From NCBI RefSeq assembly GCF_010747415.1, contig NZ_JAAGNZ010000002.1:124001-188000 (forward strand): a stretch of 64,000 nucleotides of DNA, written 5' to 3'. This document shows positions 15,434-25,280 of the stretch, one piece after another. Every line of letters starts with the position of its first letter. Position 1 is the stretch's first letter. Below the pieces are notes generated by a model. It did no database searches. It was not told where the DNA came from and was given only the letters and a program-made list of their open reading frames with translations. Origin of the DNA: Spirosoma agri (lineage in GTDB: Bacteria > Bacteroidota > Bacteroidia > Cytophagales > Spirosomataceae). A program made the translations under genes and the position numbers.

Positions 15434-16735
15434 ATGAGTCGTTTGTCTAAGTTTTGCGGGGCTATGGCCCTGTCGCTGGCGCTGTTTATTAATGGCGGCC
15501 AGTTGAAGGCGCAGGACTCATCTGCGGCTGCGGGCGGTGCTACGGCTGCAGCTACGCCAGCTGCGGGCGGTGGTGGTGATGCTGAAAAAGGAAAAACGCT
15601 ATTTACCAACAACTGTGCGCAATGCCACGCGGTAACCGATGAGAAAGTCGTTGGTCCTGGTTTGAAAGGAATTGAGAGCCGGACTCCTGGTAAAGAATGG
15701 TTGCACAAATGGATTCGGAATTCGTCGGCAGTAATTGCGTCGGGCGATGCGTATGCGAACCAGGTTTTTAACGCCAACGGTAAAGTACAAATGTCTAGTT
15801 TTCCAAGTTTGTCGGATGCTGACATTGATGGAATCCTGGCGTATATCGATCAAGCTAGTAGCCCGCAAAAGGCTGCTGTAGCTGGTGATGAGGCTGGTAG
15901 CAAAAATACTAATGGTGCAGGATCAGGACAAGGTGGTACTTCCGGTGGCCCTTCTGAACTGTTCACTGTCGTGTTGGTTGCGCTGCTCGTCGTTATGCTA
16001 CTCGTATTGGGTGTATTGCTGGTAATTGTAACCATACTATCGAAAGCAGTATCGCCGGTTACAGTCGACGGTGCACAACCGGTTTCTTCATTCGGTCAAC
16101 GGTTGAAGGATGGTCTGTCAGGGGCTTTCAACAACTCGACACTTCGCTCGATTGTCATTTGGTTGTTCCTTCTGGTTGCTACCAAAGAAACACTCGATGG
16201 AGCCTACAGCATTGGTATCCAACAAGGCTACGCGCCGAAACAACCGATTGCTTACTCACATAAGCTTCACGCTGGACAGTACAAAATCGATTGTAACTAT
16301 TGCCACACAGGTGTTAATAAAGGAAAGAGTGCTACCATTCCTGCGGCTAACATCTGTATGAACTGTCACGGCGTGATCAAAAAGGAATCGCCTGAGATTC
16401 AGAAAATCTATACAGCTATTGAACAAAATCGCCCCATTGAGTGGATTCGTGTTCATAATCTGCCTGATCTGGCTTATTTCAACCATGCGCAACACGTAAA
16501 TGTCGGTAACGTACAATGCCAGACTTGCCACGGTGATATCGAAAAAATGGAAGTGGTCGAGCAGCGCTCGTCATTGACGATGGGCTGGTGTATTGACTGT
16601 CACCGTAAAACGGAAGTCAACACAAAAGATAATGCCTACTACGATAAGTTAGTTGCTCTTCACAGTAAAGAAAGTAAAGAGCCGCTTAAAGTAGCTAATA
16701 TCGGCGGTCTGGAATGTTCTAAATGCCACTATTAA
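15434..16735 (+). CDS. actA: Alternative complex III subunit ActA, six-heme cytochrome c
   Basis: ActA is the multiheme subunit of the quinol:cytochrome c oxidoreductase ACIII. This 433-residue form has a signal peptide (MSRLSKFCGAMALSLALF). A class-I monoheme domain follows, with C61-C64-H65 and a possible axial Met in VQMSSFPSLSD. Then come a Gly/Ser linker, a span (VVLVALLVVMLLVLGVLLVI) and a second helix. The pentaheme domain has CxxCH at C287, C308, C362, C386 and C428, the last two residues from the C-terminus being His432 and Tyr433. Earlier in-frame ATGs exist (15395, 15401, 15416), but 15434 begins the signal peptide. It is the first gene of the operon, 85 bases before actB. Confidence 0.93.
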   Translation: MSRLSKFCGAMALSLALFINGGQLKAQDSSAAAGGATAAATPAAGGGGDAEKGKTLFTNNCAQCHAVTDEKVVGPGLKGIESRTPGKEWLHKWIRNSSAVIASGDAYANQVFNANGKVQMSSFPSLSDADIDGILAYIDQASSPQKAAVAGDEAGSKNTNGAGSGQGGTSGGPSELFTVVLVALLVVMLLVLGVLLVIVTILSKAVSPVTVDGAQPVSSFGQRLKDGLSGAFNNSTLRSIVIWLFLLVATKETLDGAYSIGIQQGYAPKQPIAYSHKLHAGQYKIDCNYCHTGVNKGKSATIPAANICMNCHGVIKKESPEIQKIYTAIEQNRPIEWIRVHNLPDLAYFNHAQHVNVGNVQCQTCHGDIEKMEVVEQRSSLTMGWCIDCHRKTEVNTKDNAYYDKLVALHSKESKEPLKVANIGGLECSKCHY

Positions 16736-16820
16736 TCCACCAGGCTATGCAGGCTGAGCCAATCGGTTTGTCTGTAATAAGCTGGTTCAACCATTAGGTA
16801 TCTTACCGATTACAACACGC

Positions 16821-19800
16821 ATGGAAGAAAATACGACCAAACGGTATTGGAAAGGGGTTGAAGAATTACGCAACGATGCAACGTTTGTAAAGAACGCGAA
16901 CAGCGAGTTTGCGAATCCTGACCTGGGAGACTCATCGAATGACCTTGATGGTTTGCTCGGTGGTTCAAACACCCAACGCCGTGATTTTTTAAAAGTAATG
17001 GGCTTTGGGATGGCCGCTGTAACACTGGCTGCCTGCGAAACCCCAGTTCATAAAGCAATTCCGTACATCAACAAACCGGAATTTACATTTCCTTCTATCT
17101 CGGACTACTACGCGTCAACATACACGGATGGGGGCGATTACGCTGCTATTCTGGTTGAAACACGCGAAGGACGGCCCATTAAGATTGAAGGTAACCCCAT
17201 GTCTAGCATCTCGAAAGGGGGCACTACGGCTCGGGTTCAGGCATCGCTTTTGTCATTGTACGACATTGATAAACTGAAGGGCCCAAAGCGGGGCGAGGCA
17301 GACATCGATTGGGCTACCGCCGACCGGGAAATTGTCAGTCAGCTGAACTCAGTTGCGGCACGGGGTGGAGCAATTCGGATCGTCACATCAACGATCTTAA
17401 GTCCGGCGACCAAAGCCGTTATTACTGACTTCGTTGCTAAATATCCTACGGCCCGCCACATTATGTATGATGCCAACTCCGCGTTCGGTATTGTACAGGC
17501 GAATCAGGCTTCGTTTGGTAAAGCCGTTATTCCTTCTTACGATTTCAGCAAAGCACAGACAATTGTTAGTGTCGGGGCTGACTTTCTAGGAACATGGATC
17601 GCACCAATCGAATACATGCGCCCGTACGCACAGGGTCGGAAAATCGGTGCTGTAGGCGGAGGCAAAAAAACCATGTCGCGGCATTACCAGTTTGAGACGG
17701 GCTTGTCGATGACGGGTGCTAATGCTGATTACCGTACGGCGATCAAGCCATCGCAGGAAGGTCTGGTTGTTGCTGCCTTGTATAATAAAGTAGCGGCTAA
17801 ATTGGGCGGAACTGCCATCAGTACGGCATCGGTCAATGTACCTAACCTCGACAAAGCCGCCAATGAACTAGCTCGTTCACGTGGTAAAGCGCTGGTAGTG
17901 GCAGGATCAAACGATCCAAACGTACAAATTGTCGTCAATGCACTTAACAACCTGTTGGGTAGCTACGGTACGACAATTGATATCAATGCGCCGGTTAATT
18001 ATCGTCAGGGTAACGACCAGCAGATGAGCGCCTTCATTGATGAAGCGAAAGCGGGTCGTGTTGGTGCTGCATTGTTCTTCGGTGCTAACCCAGTGTACGA
18101 TCATCCTCGTGGTGCTGAATTAGCGGAAGCGTTGCCTAAATTGGCATTATCAGTTTCGTTCGCTGATCGTGCTGACGAGACGGCATCGCTGGGTAAATAC
18201 ATTACTCCTGCCCCCCACTTTCTGGAGTGCTGGAATGATGCTGAACCAAAACAAGGCGTCTATAGCCTGACTCAACCGGCTATTACAAACATCTACAAAA
18301 CCCGTCAGTTTCAATCAAGCTTACTGACATGGGCGGGCAAGCCAAGTGATTTTCAGACATACCTGAAAAACTTCTGGCGCACCAACCGATATCCTCAGGC
18401 TTCTGGTTTTAGCTCATTCGATGCATTCTGGATAAAAAGTCTGCACGATGGCGTATTTGAACCAAATTCGGCTACCGCTTCTGTGGGAGGAGCTACCTTT
18501 GCCGGAAACATTGCGCAAGCGGCTTCTGGCATTGCACAGCGCTACAAGCCCACAACGGGCATGGAGCTGGCACTGTATGAAACAGTAGGCATTGGAACAG
18601 GTTCGACGGCTAACAATCCTTGGCTTCAAGAAATGCCCGATCCTGTAACGAAGGCTTGCTGGGATAATTATGCCGCTCTGTCGCAAAAGACAGCTAACGA
18701 CATGGGACTGGCCCAGAATGATTTGGTGACAGTTAGTGTCGGTGGCAAGTCAATCGAACTGCCGGTTCTGATTCAGCCAGGTCAAGCAGACAACACTGTT
18801 TCGGTAGCCATTGGTTACGGCCGCGAAAAGGGAGGTAAATCAGCCAATGGTGTTGGTAAAAACGCATTCCCGTTTGCTTCAATTACAAACGGCTACGTGA
18901 ACTACTCCGCTTTCACGGCGAAAGTAGATAAGACTAGCGGTTCGCACGAGATTGCGCAGACGCAAACGCACGATACGGTGATGGGTCGGAAAGCTGTTCT
19001 TCAGGAGTCAATACTTGCTGAATATCAGAAGAACCCGAAAGCAGGTCGGTATGAGCCTAAAGTCGTAACGTCCGAAGGGCCAAAAGCGTCAACAGATATT
19101 TCTCTTTGGAATGGCTACGGTAAGCCAAACCACTCGTGGGGTATGGTCATCGACCTTAACTCCTGCATCGGTTGTGGTGCCTGCGTAATTGGTTGCCAGG
19201 CCGAGAACAATATCCAGGTTGTTGGTCGCCAAGAGGTTATCAACCGACGTGAGATGCACTGGATTCGGATTGACCGCTACTACAGCAGCGATGCCGATCC
19301 CGAGGACGTGAAAGAACTGGAAGTTGCATCGGCTAATCCCGAAGTAACGTTTCAGCCGATGTTGTGCCAACATTGCAGCAATGCTCCTTGCGAAACGGTT
19401 TGTCCGGTTCTGGCCACAACCCACAGTACGGAAGGTCTCAACCAGATGACCTATAACCGGTGTATTGGTACACGTTATTGCGCTAACAACTGTCCGTATA
19501 AAGTTCGTCGCTTTAACTGGTTCAAGTATTTCGATAACGATAACTTTGATTACCACTTCAATAATGATCTTGGTAAAATGGTCATTAACCCGGATGTAAC
19601 AGTTCGGTCACGTGGAGTAATCGAAAAGTGTTCGTTCTGCGTGCAGCGGATTCAGGAAGGCAAACTCACAGCCAAAAAAGAGCGTCGTCGGCCAATGCCA
19701 GACGAAATTCAAACGGCCTGTGCACAAGCTTGTCCAACAAACGCCATTATTTTCGGCGACATGAACAATCCGGAAAGTACGATTGCGCAAACGCTGGAAA

Positions 19801-19931
19801 CAGAGCTGCAAGGCCGGGCCTTCCACGTGCTTGAAGAGATTAACGTGAGACCACAAATCTCGTACCTGACCAAAATTCGGAACAAAGACGAAGAACCTAA
19901 ACAGGCATCTCGTCAGGAATCGCAGGCATAA
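16821..19931 (+). CDS. actB: Alternative complex III subunit ActB, molybdopterin-oxidoreductase-like iron-sulfur protein
   Basis: ActB is the large periplasmic electron-transfer subunit of ACIII. The 1036-residue protein has a Tat-type signal set about 50 residues in (TQRRDFLKVMGFG, R53-R54), ending in a lipobox-like LAAC (C72), which fits a lipid-anchored protein. Residues about 80-720 resemble the molybdopterin oxidoreductase fold but without a recognisable cofactor site; known ACIII lacks molybdenum. The C-terminal part from C782 carries the ferredoxin cysteine sets (CIGCGACVIGC, CQHCSNAPCETVCP, CIGTRYCANNCP, CSFC ... CAQACP) for four iron-sulfur clusters. Between actA and actC, with gaps of 85 and 96 bases. 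Confidence 0.95.
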   Translation: MEENTTKRYWKGVEELRNDATFVKNANSEFANPDLGDSSNDLDGLLGGSNTQRRDFLKVMGFGMAAVTLAACETPVHKAIPYINKPEFTFPSISDYYASTYTDGGDYAAILVETREGRPIKIEGNPMSSISKGGTTARVQASLLSLYDIDKLKGPKRGEADIDWATADREIVSQLNSVAARGGAIRIVTSTILSPATKAVITDFVAKYPTARHIMYDANSAFGIVQANQASFGKAVIPSYDFSKAQTIVSVGADFLGTWIAPIEYMRPYAQGRKIGAVGGGKKTMSRHYQFETGLSMTGANADYRTAIKPSQEGLVVAALYNKVAAKLGGTAISTASVNVPNLDKAANELARSRGKALVVAGSNDPNVQIVVNALNNLLGSYGTTIDINAPVNYRQGNDQQMSAFIDEAKAGRVGAALFFGANPVYDHPRGAELAEALPKLALSVSFADRADETASLGKYITPAPHFLECWNDAEPKQGVYSLTQPAITNIYKTRQFQSSLLTWAGKPSDFQTYLKNFWRTNRYPQASGFSSFDAFWIKSLHDGVFEPNSATASVGGATFAGNIAQAASGIAQRYKPTTGMELALYETVGIGTGSTANNPWLQEMPDPVTKACWDNYAALSQKTANDMGLAQNDLVTVSVGGKSIELPVLIQPGQADNTVSVAIGYGREKGGKSANGVGKNAFPFASITNGYVNYSAFTAKVDKTSGSHEIAQTQTHDTVMGRKAVLQESILAEYQKNPKAGRYEPKVVTSEGPKASTDISLWNGYGKPNHSWGMVIDLNSCIGCGACVIGCQAENNIQVVGRQEVINRREMHWIRIDRYYSSDADPEDVKELEVASANPEVTFQPMLCQHCSNAPCETVCPVLATTHSTEGLNQMTYNRCIGTRYCANNCPYKVRRFNWFKYFDNDNFDYHFNNDLGKMVINPDVTVRSRGVIEKCSFCVQRIQEGKLTAKKERRRPMPDEIQTACAQACPTNAIIFGDMNNPESTIAQTLETELQGRAFHVLEEINVRPQISYLTKIRNKDEEPKQASRQESQA

Positions 19932-20027
19932 ATAGGATTACGGCTTGAGTTATTATGATTTTATAAAAACATCGTAACAACACAAATCGTATAACGTACA
20001 TCGAAAAATCGAAAATTAAGTAAGTAT

Positions 20028-21458
20028 ATGTCGCATGTAACATCAGCCGTAAGAACTCCCCTTGTCACCGGTGGTAAGACCTACGCCGACGTGACGGAGG
20101 ATATCAGCAGACAGGTTGAGGGAAGCCCCACTCGCGAGTGGACGATTGCCTTTACCATCTCGGTGATTGTGCTACTTTACGGAACCGCCTGCGTGTTCTG
20201 GACCTGGTGGGAGGGCCTTGGTGTATGGGGCTTGAACAAAACCGTTGGCTGGGCGTGGGATATCACAAACTTCGTATGGTGGGTTGGTATCGGTCACGCA
20301 GGAACGCTGATCTCGGCTATTCTTCTGTTGTTCCGTCAGAAATGGCGGACTGCCGTAAACCGGGCAGCAGAGGCTATGACCATCTTCGCCGTTATTTGCG
20401 CGGCTACGTTTATCCTGATGCACATGGGTCGGCCCTGGCTGGCTTACTGGGCGCTACCGTTGCCAAACACATTCGGTTCGCTATGGGTAAACTTCAAATC
20501 CCCGCTGGTTTGGGACGTATTTGCCATCAGCACGTACTTTACGGTTTCGCTGGTATTTTGGTACATGGGTTTATTGCCTGATCTGGCCACGATTCGTGAC
20601 CGGGCTCGCAGCAAAGTGTCCCGTTACATCTACGGAGCCTTCTCGTTAGGCTGGAACGGTTCGGCTAAAACTTGGGCTCGGTACGAATACATGAGCTTAA
20701 TCCTGGCTGGTTTGTCAACTCCACTGGTATTATCGGTACATACCATTGTAAGTATGGACTTTGCTACGTCCGTAATTCCAGGCTGGCACACAACCATCTT
20801 CCCACCTTACTTCGTTGCCGGTGCTATTTTCTCGGGCTTCGCGATGGTACAGAACCTAGTTCTGATCATTCGGGTCGTGTTTAAACTGGAAGACTACATT
20901 ACATTAGAGCACATTGAGTCGATGAATAAAGTCATCACGCTTACTGGCTCTATCGTAGGGGTTGCTTACTTAACTGAGTTCTTCATCGCTTGGTATTCTG
21001 GAGTTGAATTTGAAAGCTACGCCTTCATCAACCGGGCAACCGGACCGTACTGGTGGGCCTATTGGGCGATGATGACCTGTAATGTAATTACGCCACAGCT
21101 TTTCTGGTCACGGGCTATCCGCCGGAGCATCGTCTGGACGTTTACGCTATCGGTCGTTGTAAACATCGGTATGTGGTTCGAACGGTTTGTAATTATCGTT
21201 ACTTCACTGCACCGTGATTACTTGCCATCGAGCTGGGCTATGTTCCACCCAACGCTGTTTGATATAAGCGATTATATTTTCTCGTTTGGTTTGTTCTTCA
21301 CATTGTTCCTGCTATTTGCCAAGTTCTTGCCAGTAGTGAACATGGCTGAGGTCAAAACGATCATTAAGTCGTCTTCTGAAAAATTACCAGTTTCGGTGTC
21401 AGGCGTGGCGAAAGGCGAGCGAGTTGCCAATCCAACGTTTAACAAAGACGTAGAATAA
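20028..21458 (+). CDS. actC: Alternative complex III subunit ActC, NrfD-like quinol-oxidising membrane protein
   Basis: This 476-residue protein of the NrfD/PsrC family has about ten spans (for example [57 protein letters not shown]). In ACIII this subunit holds the quinol site at the periplasmic side and passes electrons to ActB. The GHAGTLIS and HMGRPW motifs near the first helices are the conserved polar patches of the family. The start at ATG 20028 gives a soluble N-terminus of about 35 residues ([16 protein letters not shown]) as in other Bacteroidota. It is followed by an inverted repeat before actD. Confidence 0.95.
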   Translation: MSHVTSAVRTPLVTGGKTYADVTEDISRQVEGSPTREWTIAFTISVIVLLYGTACVFWTWWEGLGVWGLNKTVGWAWDITNFVWWVGIGHAGTLISAILLLFRQKWRTAVNRAAEAMTIFAVICAATFILMHMGRPWLAYWALPLPNTFGSLWVNFKSPLVWDVFAISTYFTVSLVFWYMGLLPDLATIRDRARSKVSRYIYGAFSLGWNGSAKTWARYEYMSLILAGLSTPLVLSVHTIVSMDFATSVIPGWHTTIFPPYFVAGAIFSGFAMVQNLVLIIRVVFKLEDYITLEHIESMNKVITLTGSIVGVAYLTEFFIAWYSGVEFESYAFINRATGPYWWAYWAMMTCNVITPQLFWSRAIRRSIVWTFTLSVVVNIGMWFERFVIIVTSLHRDYLPSSWAMFHPTLFDISDYIFSFGLFFTLFLLFAKFLPVVNMAEVKTIIKSSSEKLPVSVSGVAKGERVANPTFNKDVE

Positions 21459-21483
21459 ACTAATTCGAGCGGAAAAACCGGGC

Positions 21484-21531
21484 AGTCCGAAGTTTGTGGA
21501 TCACTATAGCAGATATAGCAAACTTCGGACT
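21484..21531. repeat. Perfect 13-bp inverted repeat between actC and actD
   Basis: AGTCCGAAGTTTG (21484-21496) pairs with CAAACTTCGGACT (21519-21531). The 22-base loop has an inner CTATA/TATAG stem. There is no T-run. In mid-operon this could be a processing or stabilising mRNA hairpin that sets subunit ratios. Confidence 0.7.
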
Positions 21532-21557
21532 ATAACCACAAACAATAATCACTGATC

Positions 21558-22091
21558 ATGTCAGACGTAAATGGTAACGGTAAGTTTTTAGTAGGGATCT
21601 TCGATGATGACGATGTCGTGCTAACTGCCGTTAAAGATATTAAAAAGGCGGGCGTACGTATCCACGAAGTGTATTCTCCATTTCCGATTCACGGTCTGGA
21701 TGTTGCTCTTGGACATCCGCGCTCACGACTTGGAATCGCTGCTTTCCTGTTTGCTTTATCAGGTACAACGACGGCACTTTTGCTAACTGCTTACACAGAA
21801 AGCTTCGACTGGCCAATGATCGTAGGTGGTAAGGACTCATATTCTCCGGTCATCTACGTACCTGTTATCTTCGAATTAACAGTACTATTTTGTGCTCTGG
21901 GTATGGTTGGTACCTTCCTGGTATCGAATGGTCTTGGCCCAACAGTGAAACCTTTAATGTATGACCTGAGAACTACCGACAATAAATTTGCGATGGCGAT
22001 TGATCTGAGCAAAAACAACATCGGCGAAGGTGATATAGAGCAGATTCTGAGAAAATCAGGTGCTGCCGAAGTTAACGTTAAGCAGTTCTAA
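21558..22091 (+). CDS. actD: Alternative complex III subunit ActD (DUF3341)
   Basis: At 177 residues this is a normal DUF3341 protein. It has a cytoplasmic alpha/beta domain (FLVGIFDDDDVVLTAVKDIK ... HEVYSPFPIHGLD), two spans (IAAFLFALSGTTTALLLTAY and VIFELTVLFCALGMVGTFLV), and a C-terminal soluble tail. ActD is an accessory subunit of ACIII that packs against ActC and ActF. The stop codon TAA shares its last A with the ATG of actE, so the two are translationally coupled. Confidence 0.93.
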   Translation: MSDVNGNGKFLVGIFDDDDVVLTAVKDIKKAGVRIHEVYSPFPIHGLDVALGHPRSRLGIAAFLFALSGTTTALLLTAYTESFDWPMIVGGKDSYSPVIYVPVIFELTVLFCALGMVGTFLVSNGLGPTVKPLMYDLRTTDNKFAMAIDLSKNNIGEGDIEQILRKSGAAEVNVKQF

Positions 22092-22714
22092 TGGTCAGAA
22101 TGAGAATGATAACTAAACATACAAGCTTTACCGCGCTGGCTATTGTTGGATTGCTATTTGGAGGAACATCCTGCAAAAGAGGCCATAACAGCACAGGTCT
22201 TGAGTTTGCTCCAAACATGTATGACGCTGTTGGCTACGAACCTTATCGTCAGATTCGCCCTAATACAGTCAATGTTCGGGAAAACGGTCTGAATATGCGT
22301 CTTCCTGCAAAAGGTACCGTTTCTCGCCCGAACTACCATACTACGTTCGGTGGTGATAGTGCATCAACAGATTTGATGATCTACAACATCCCCGCCGACA
22401 GTATTTCTATCGCCGAGCGGACGCTGACAAATCCAATTCCTGAAACGGAGAAGTCGATGGCCGACGGGCAACTAATGTATACCCGTTATTGCTCGCACTG
22501 TCATGGGGCAACAGGCAAAGGAGACGGACTGGTCGGGAAGGAGTACAAGGGGGTTCCCAACTACTCAACAGACGCCTACAAAACAATGAACGACGGCCAT
22601 ATTTTCCACGTAATTACGCATGGTAAAGGACGTATGTGGCCCCACGGCTCACAGATTACGCCTGAAGACCGGTGGAAGATTGTGCAGTACGTACACAAAT
22701 TGCAACAAGGATAA
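22091..22714 (+). CDS. actE: Alternative complex III subunit ActE, monoheme cytochrome c lipoprotein
   Basis: This 207-residue protein has an export signal ending in GGTSC, read as a lipobox with the anchor Cys near residue 28. One CxxCH heme site (YCSHCHGATGKGDG) lies in a class-I cytochrome fold with a candidate axial Met in GKGRMWPHGSQI. Known ACIII ActE is a monoheme subunit next to ActB. Its ATG overlaps the actD stop by one base. Three more Met codons follow within nine residues (MVRMRMITKH), so the exact start is uncertain by a few codons. Confidence 0.92.
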   Translation: MVRMRMITKHTSFTALAIVGLLFGGTSCKRGHNSTGLEFAPNMYDAVGYEPYRQIRPNTVNVRENGLNMRLPAKGTVSRPNYHTTFGGDSASTDLMIYNIPADSISIAERTLTNPIPETEKSMADGQLMYTRYCSHCHGATGKGDGLVGKEYKGVPNYSTDAYKTMNDGHIFHVITHGKGRMWPHGSQITPEDRWKIVQYVHKLQQG

Positions 22715-22801
22715 ATTAATTCAGGAGTGCAGTTATTGGTGAATGATCAGTTTCATGATATAATTATCCAATAGCTTCCCACTACTAACTACTAAGTAAG
22801 A

Positions 22802-24112
22802 ATGGCATCGGCTCACGCAATACCGTCCTTAGACGAAGAATTTGAATTTACTGCGGAATCCAAGCGTCGATTGTTGATCGGCATCGGAGCAGGGGTCGCG
22901 CTGGTAGCAATCGGCGCGTATCTTCTGGCATCAGGTGCTGGTTCGCATGAACACCACGCAGCTGCACATGCTGCCGGAGCACATGAAGCACAAGGTGGCG
23001 GACACCACGAGTACAAGTGGACTACACGGATCTGGGCAAACGTCTGGCTAAATGCTATCTACTTTACGGGAGCGTCTGTTATTGGCATGTTCTTCATGTC
23101 ATACAACTACCTAGCTCAAGCGGGCTGGTCAGTTGCCTTCAAACGGGTTCCTGAGGCAATGCCTGCGTATCTGCCGTTTATGCTGGTTGCAATACTGGCT
23201 ACGTTTTTTATTGCTGGCCATGACCTTTTTCACTGGACGCATCCTGGCTTGTATGACAAAACCAGTCCTGAATTTGATCCTATTATCAATGGCAAAAAAG
23301 GGTTTTTGAATACGCCCTTCTATTTAGGTCGTATCTTGGTTTACTTTGGCCTTTGGTATTTTCTATGGCAGCGGTTGCGGACCTTCTCGCTTCAGGAAGA
23401 TCTGTACGGTGGCACGTCGTACTATGAAAAGAGCATCAAATATGGTGTAGCCTTTCTTTTAGTATTTGGCGTGACGTCATCTACTTCGGCCTGGGATTTT
23501 GTCATGTCGATCGATACGCACTGGTTCAGCACGATGTTTGGCTGGTATACGTTGGCAAGCTGGCACGTTACAGGCTTAGCAATAATCACACTCACCGTAG
23601 TGACGCTCAAAGAACGCGGCTATATGCAGTGGGTTAATGAAAGTCACTTACAGGATTTAGGTAAGTTCATGTTTGCTTTCAGTATCTTCTGGACGTACGT
23701 GTGGTTTGCTCAGTTTATGCTCATTTATTATGCCAACTTACCGGAAGAAACGATCTATTATCGTGAGCGTTTCAGCGGTTTTGGAGGCATCTATAAAGCT
23801 CCGTTTTTTATAAACATCTTTCTAAACTTTGTTTTTCCATTCCTTGTTTTAATGACAAGGGATTCGAAGCGGACTTACATCTTTCTTAAGATCGCAGCAT
23901 GGGGCATCATCATAGGTCACTATTTCGACTTCTATACCAACATAATGCCGGGTACTGTAGGCGAACACGGTGGTTTTGGGCCGATTGAATTCGGAATGAT
24001 CTTGATTTTTGCTTGTGGCTTTATCTGGTCGCTCTCCTCGCAGTTGACGAAAGCCAACTTAGTTCCGAAAAATCACCCAATGCTTGAAGAAGCGTTACAT
24101 CACGACATTTAA
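22802..24112 (+). CDS. actF: Alternative complex III subunit ActF, NrfD-like membrane protein
   Basis: This 436-residue protein of about ten spans is related to ActC. After the first helix (LLIGIGAGVALVAIGAYLLA) it has an unusual His/Ala-rich loop (EHHAAAHAAGAHEAQGGGHH), followed by YKWTTRIWANVWLNAIYFTG, which begins the conserved core. In ACIII, ActF lies beside ActC and may help in energy coupling, a point still debated in the literature. It is 87 bases from actE and 19 bases from coxB, so the oxidase genes share the same transcript. Confidence 0.94.
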   Translation: MASAHAIPSLDEEFEFTAESKRRLLIGIGAGVALVAIGAYLLASGAGSHEHHAAAHAAGAHEAQGGGHHEYKWTTRIWANVWLNAIYFTGASVIGMFFMSYNYLAQAGWSVAFKRVPEAMPAYLPFMLVAILATFFIAGHDLFHWTHPGLYDKTSPEFDPIINGKKGFLNTPFYLGRILVYFGLWYFLWQRLRTFSLQEDLYGGTSYYEKSIKYGVAFLLVFGVTSSTSAWDFVMSIDTHWFSTMFGWYTLASWHVTGLAIITLTVVTLKERGYMQWVNESHLQDLGKFMFAFSIFWTYVWFAQFMLIYYANLPEETIYYRERFSGFGGIYKAPFFINIFLNFVFPFLVLMTRDSKRTYIFLKIAAWGIIIGHYFDFYTNIMPGTVGEHGGFGPIEFGMILIFACGFIWSLSSQLTKANLVPKNHPMLEEALHHDI

Positions 24113-24131
24113 TCAATAACACGCTTACAAC

Positions 24132-25253
24132 ATGGTTTACATAATCGCTTTGTTATCGGTAGTTTTTCTAGGTTTGGCCGTGCTGGTCATATCCCGGATA
24201 GCAACCGTTGTGAAGAACGCAAATGGGCCAGCAGTAGAAGGCCGTATTGGCTTGAGCAACAAGATCAACGGAATCATGTTCATGATTTTCTTTGTTGCCG
24301 GCTTGATCGGTGCTGTCTGGTCTTTCATGTATGCACGGCAGTTTTTCTTGCCAGAAGCATCTTCCCCGCATGGTCGTCGTACTGACTTCCTGTTCTGGCT
24401 GTCGATGGCAATTATCGTTATCGCTTTTGTCGTCACTAACGCTCTGCTGTTCATTTTTGCGTGGAAGTATCAACACAAAGAAGGACGTAAGGCAGCATAT
24501 TATCCTGAGAACCACAAACTGGAGTTGATCTGGACCGTGGTTCCGGCAATTGTGATGGCTATTCTGGTATTTACCGGATGGCGGGCATGGCGTGATATCA
24601 TGTCAGAAGCACCGGCGGATGCCCAAGTTTTTGAAATTGTAGGCAAACAGTTTAACTGGATTGTACGGTACCCAGGTGTTGACAACAACAAACTTGGTTC
24701 TTACAATTACAAACTGATCGACAATAATAACGAAACGGGTATCGACTACACAGATGAGTCGTCTTTTGATGACTTCGTCTCTACGTCCGAATTGCATATT
24801 CCGGTCAATAAGCCAGTGTTATTGAAGATCCGCGCTCGTGATGTATTGCACAGCGTATTTATTCCTCACCTGCGGGTTAAGATGGATGCTGTACCAGGTA
24901 TGCCAACACGTTTCTGGTTCGTTGCTGATAAAACTACCGACGAAATGAGAAATATTACGGGTAACCAGAACTTCGGTTATGAGATTGCTTGTACGGAAGT
25001 ATGTGGTCAGGGCCACTTCTCGATGCGTATACGTCTGATTGTAGAGGATGAAGCGTCGTACCAAGCCTGGTGTAAAGATCAAAAACCACTGTTGACATCA
25101 ACACCGGATTTGGCTGTGCGCATTCCTGCTAATTTAAAAGCAAAAGCTGCAAAGTATTTACCAGCTGACGGGGCGGCAGCTCCATCGGATAGTGCAACGG
25201 CTTCTGTTAAACAAGGTGGTGGTCTATCTGTAGCTAAAGCTACGATTCGTTAA
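24132..25253 (+). CDS. coxB: Cytochrome c oxidase subunit II
   Basis: The CuA subunit takes electrons from a cytochrome. CuA ligands are visible: H240 (VLHSVFIPHLRVKMD), C287 and C291 (CTEVCGQGHFSM), H295 and M298. Four hydrophobic segments occur in the first 170 residues (MVYIIALLSVVFLGLAVLVI, IMFMIFFVAGLIGAVWSFMY, LSMAIIVIAFVVTNALLFIF, VVPAIVMAILVFTGW). The usual number is two, so the N-terminus is extended. There is no CxxCH, so this is an aa3 and not a caa3 type; the electron donor must be separate. The C-terminal tail is Ala/Ser-rich. Confidence 0.95.
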   Translation: MVYIIALLSVVFLGLAVLVISRIATVVKNANGPAVEGRIGLSNKINGIMFMIFFVAGLIGAVWSFMYARQFFLPEASSPHGRRTDFLFWLSMAIIVIAFVVTNALLFIFAWKYQHKEGRKAAYYPENHKLELIWTVVPAIVMAILVFTGWRAWRDIMSEAPADAQVFEIVGKQFNWIVRYPGVDNNKLGSYNYKLIDNNNETGIDYTDESSFDDFVSTSELHIPVNKPVLLKIRARDVLHSVFIPHLRVKMDAVPGMPTRFWFVADKTTDEMRNITGNQNFGYEIACTEVCGQGHFSMRIRLIVEDEASYQAWCKDQKPLLTSTPDLAVRIPANLKAKAAKYLPADGAAAPSDSATASVKQGGGLSVAKATIR

Positions 25254-25280
25254 TTTACAAACTCCAACAAACCAAATACT

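Noticed and set aside
16821-19931. True molybdenum enzyme
   Set aside because: Although the fold matches molybdopterin oxidoreductases, no Mo-ligand or pterin-binding pattern is seen and its neighbours are ACIII genes; the ActB role explains it.
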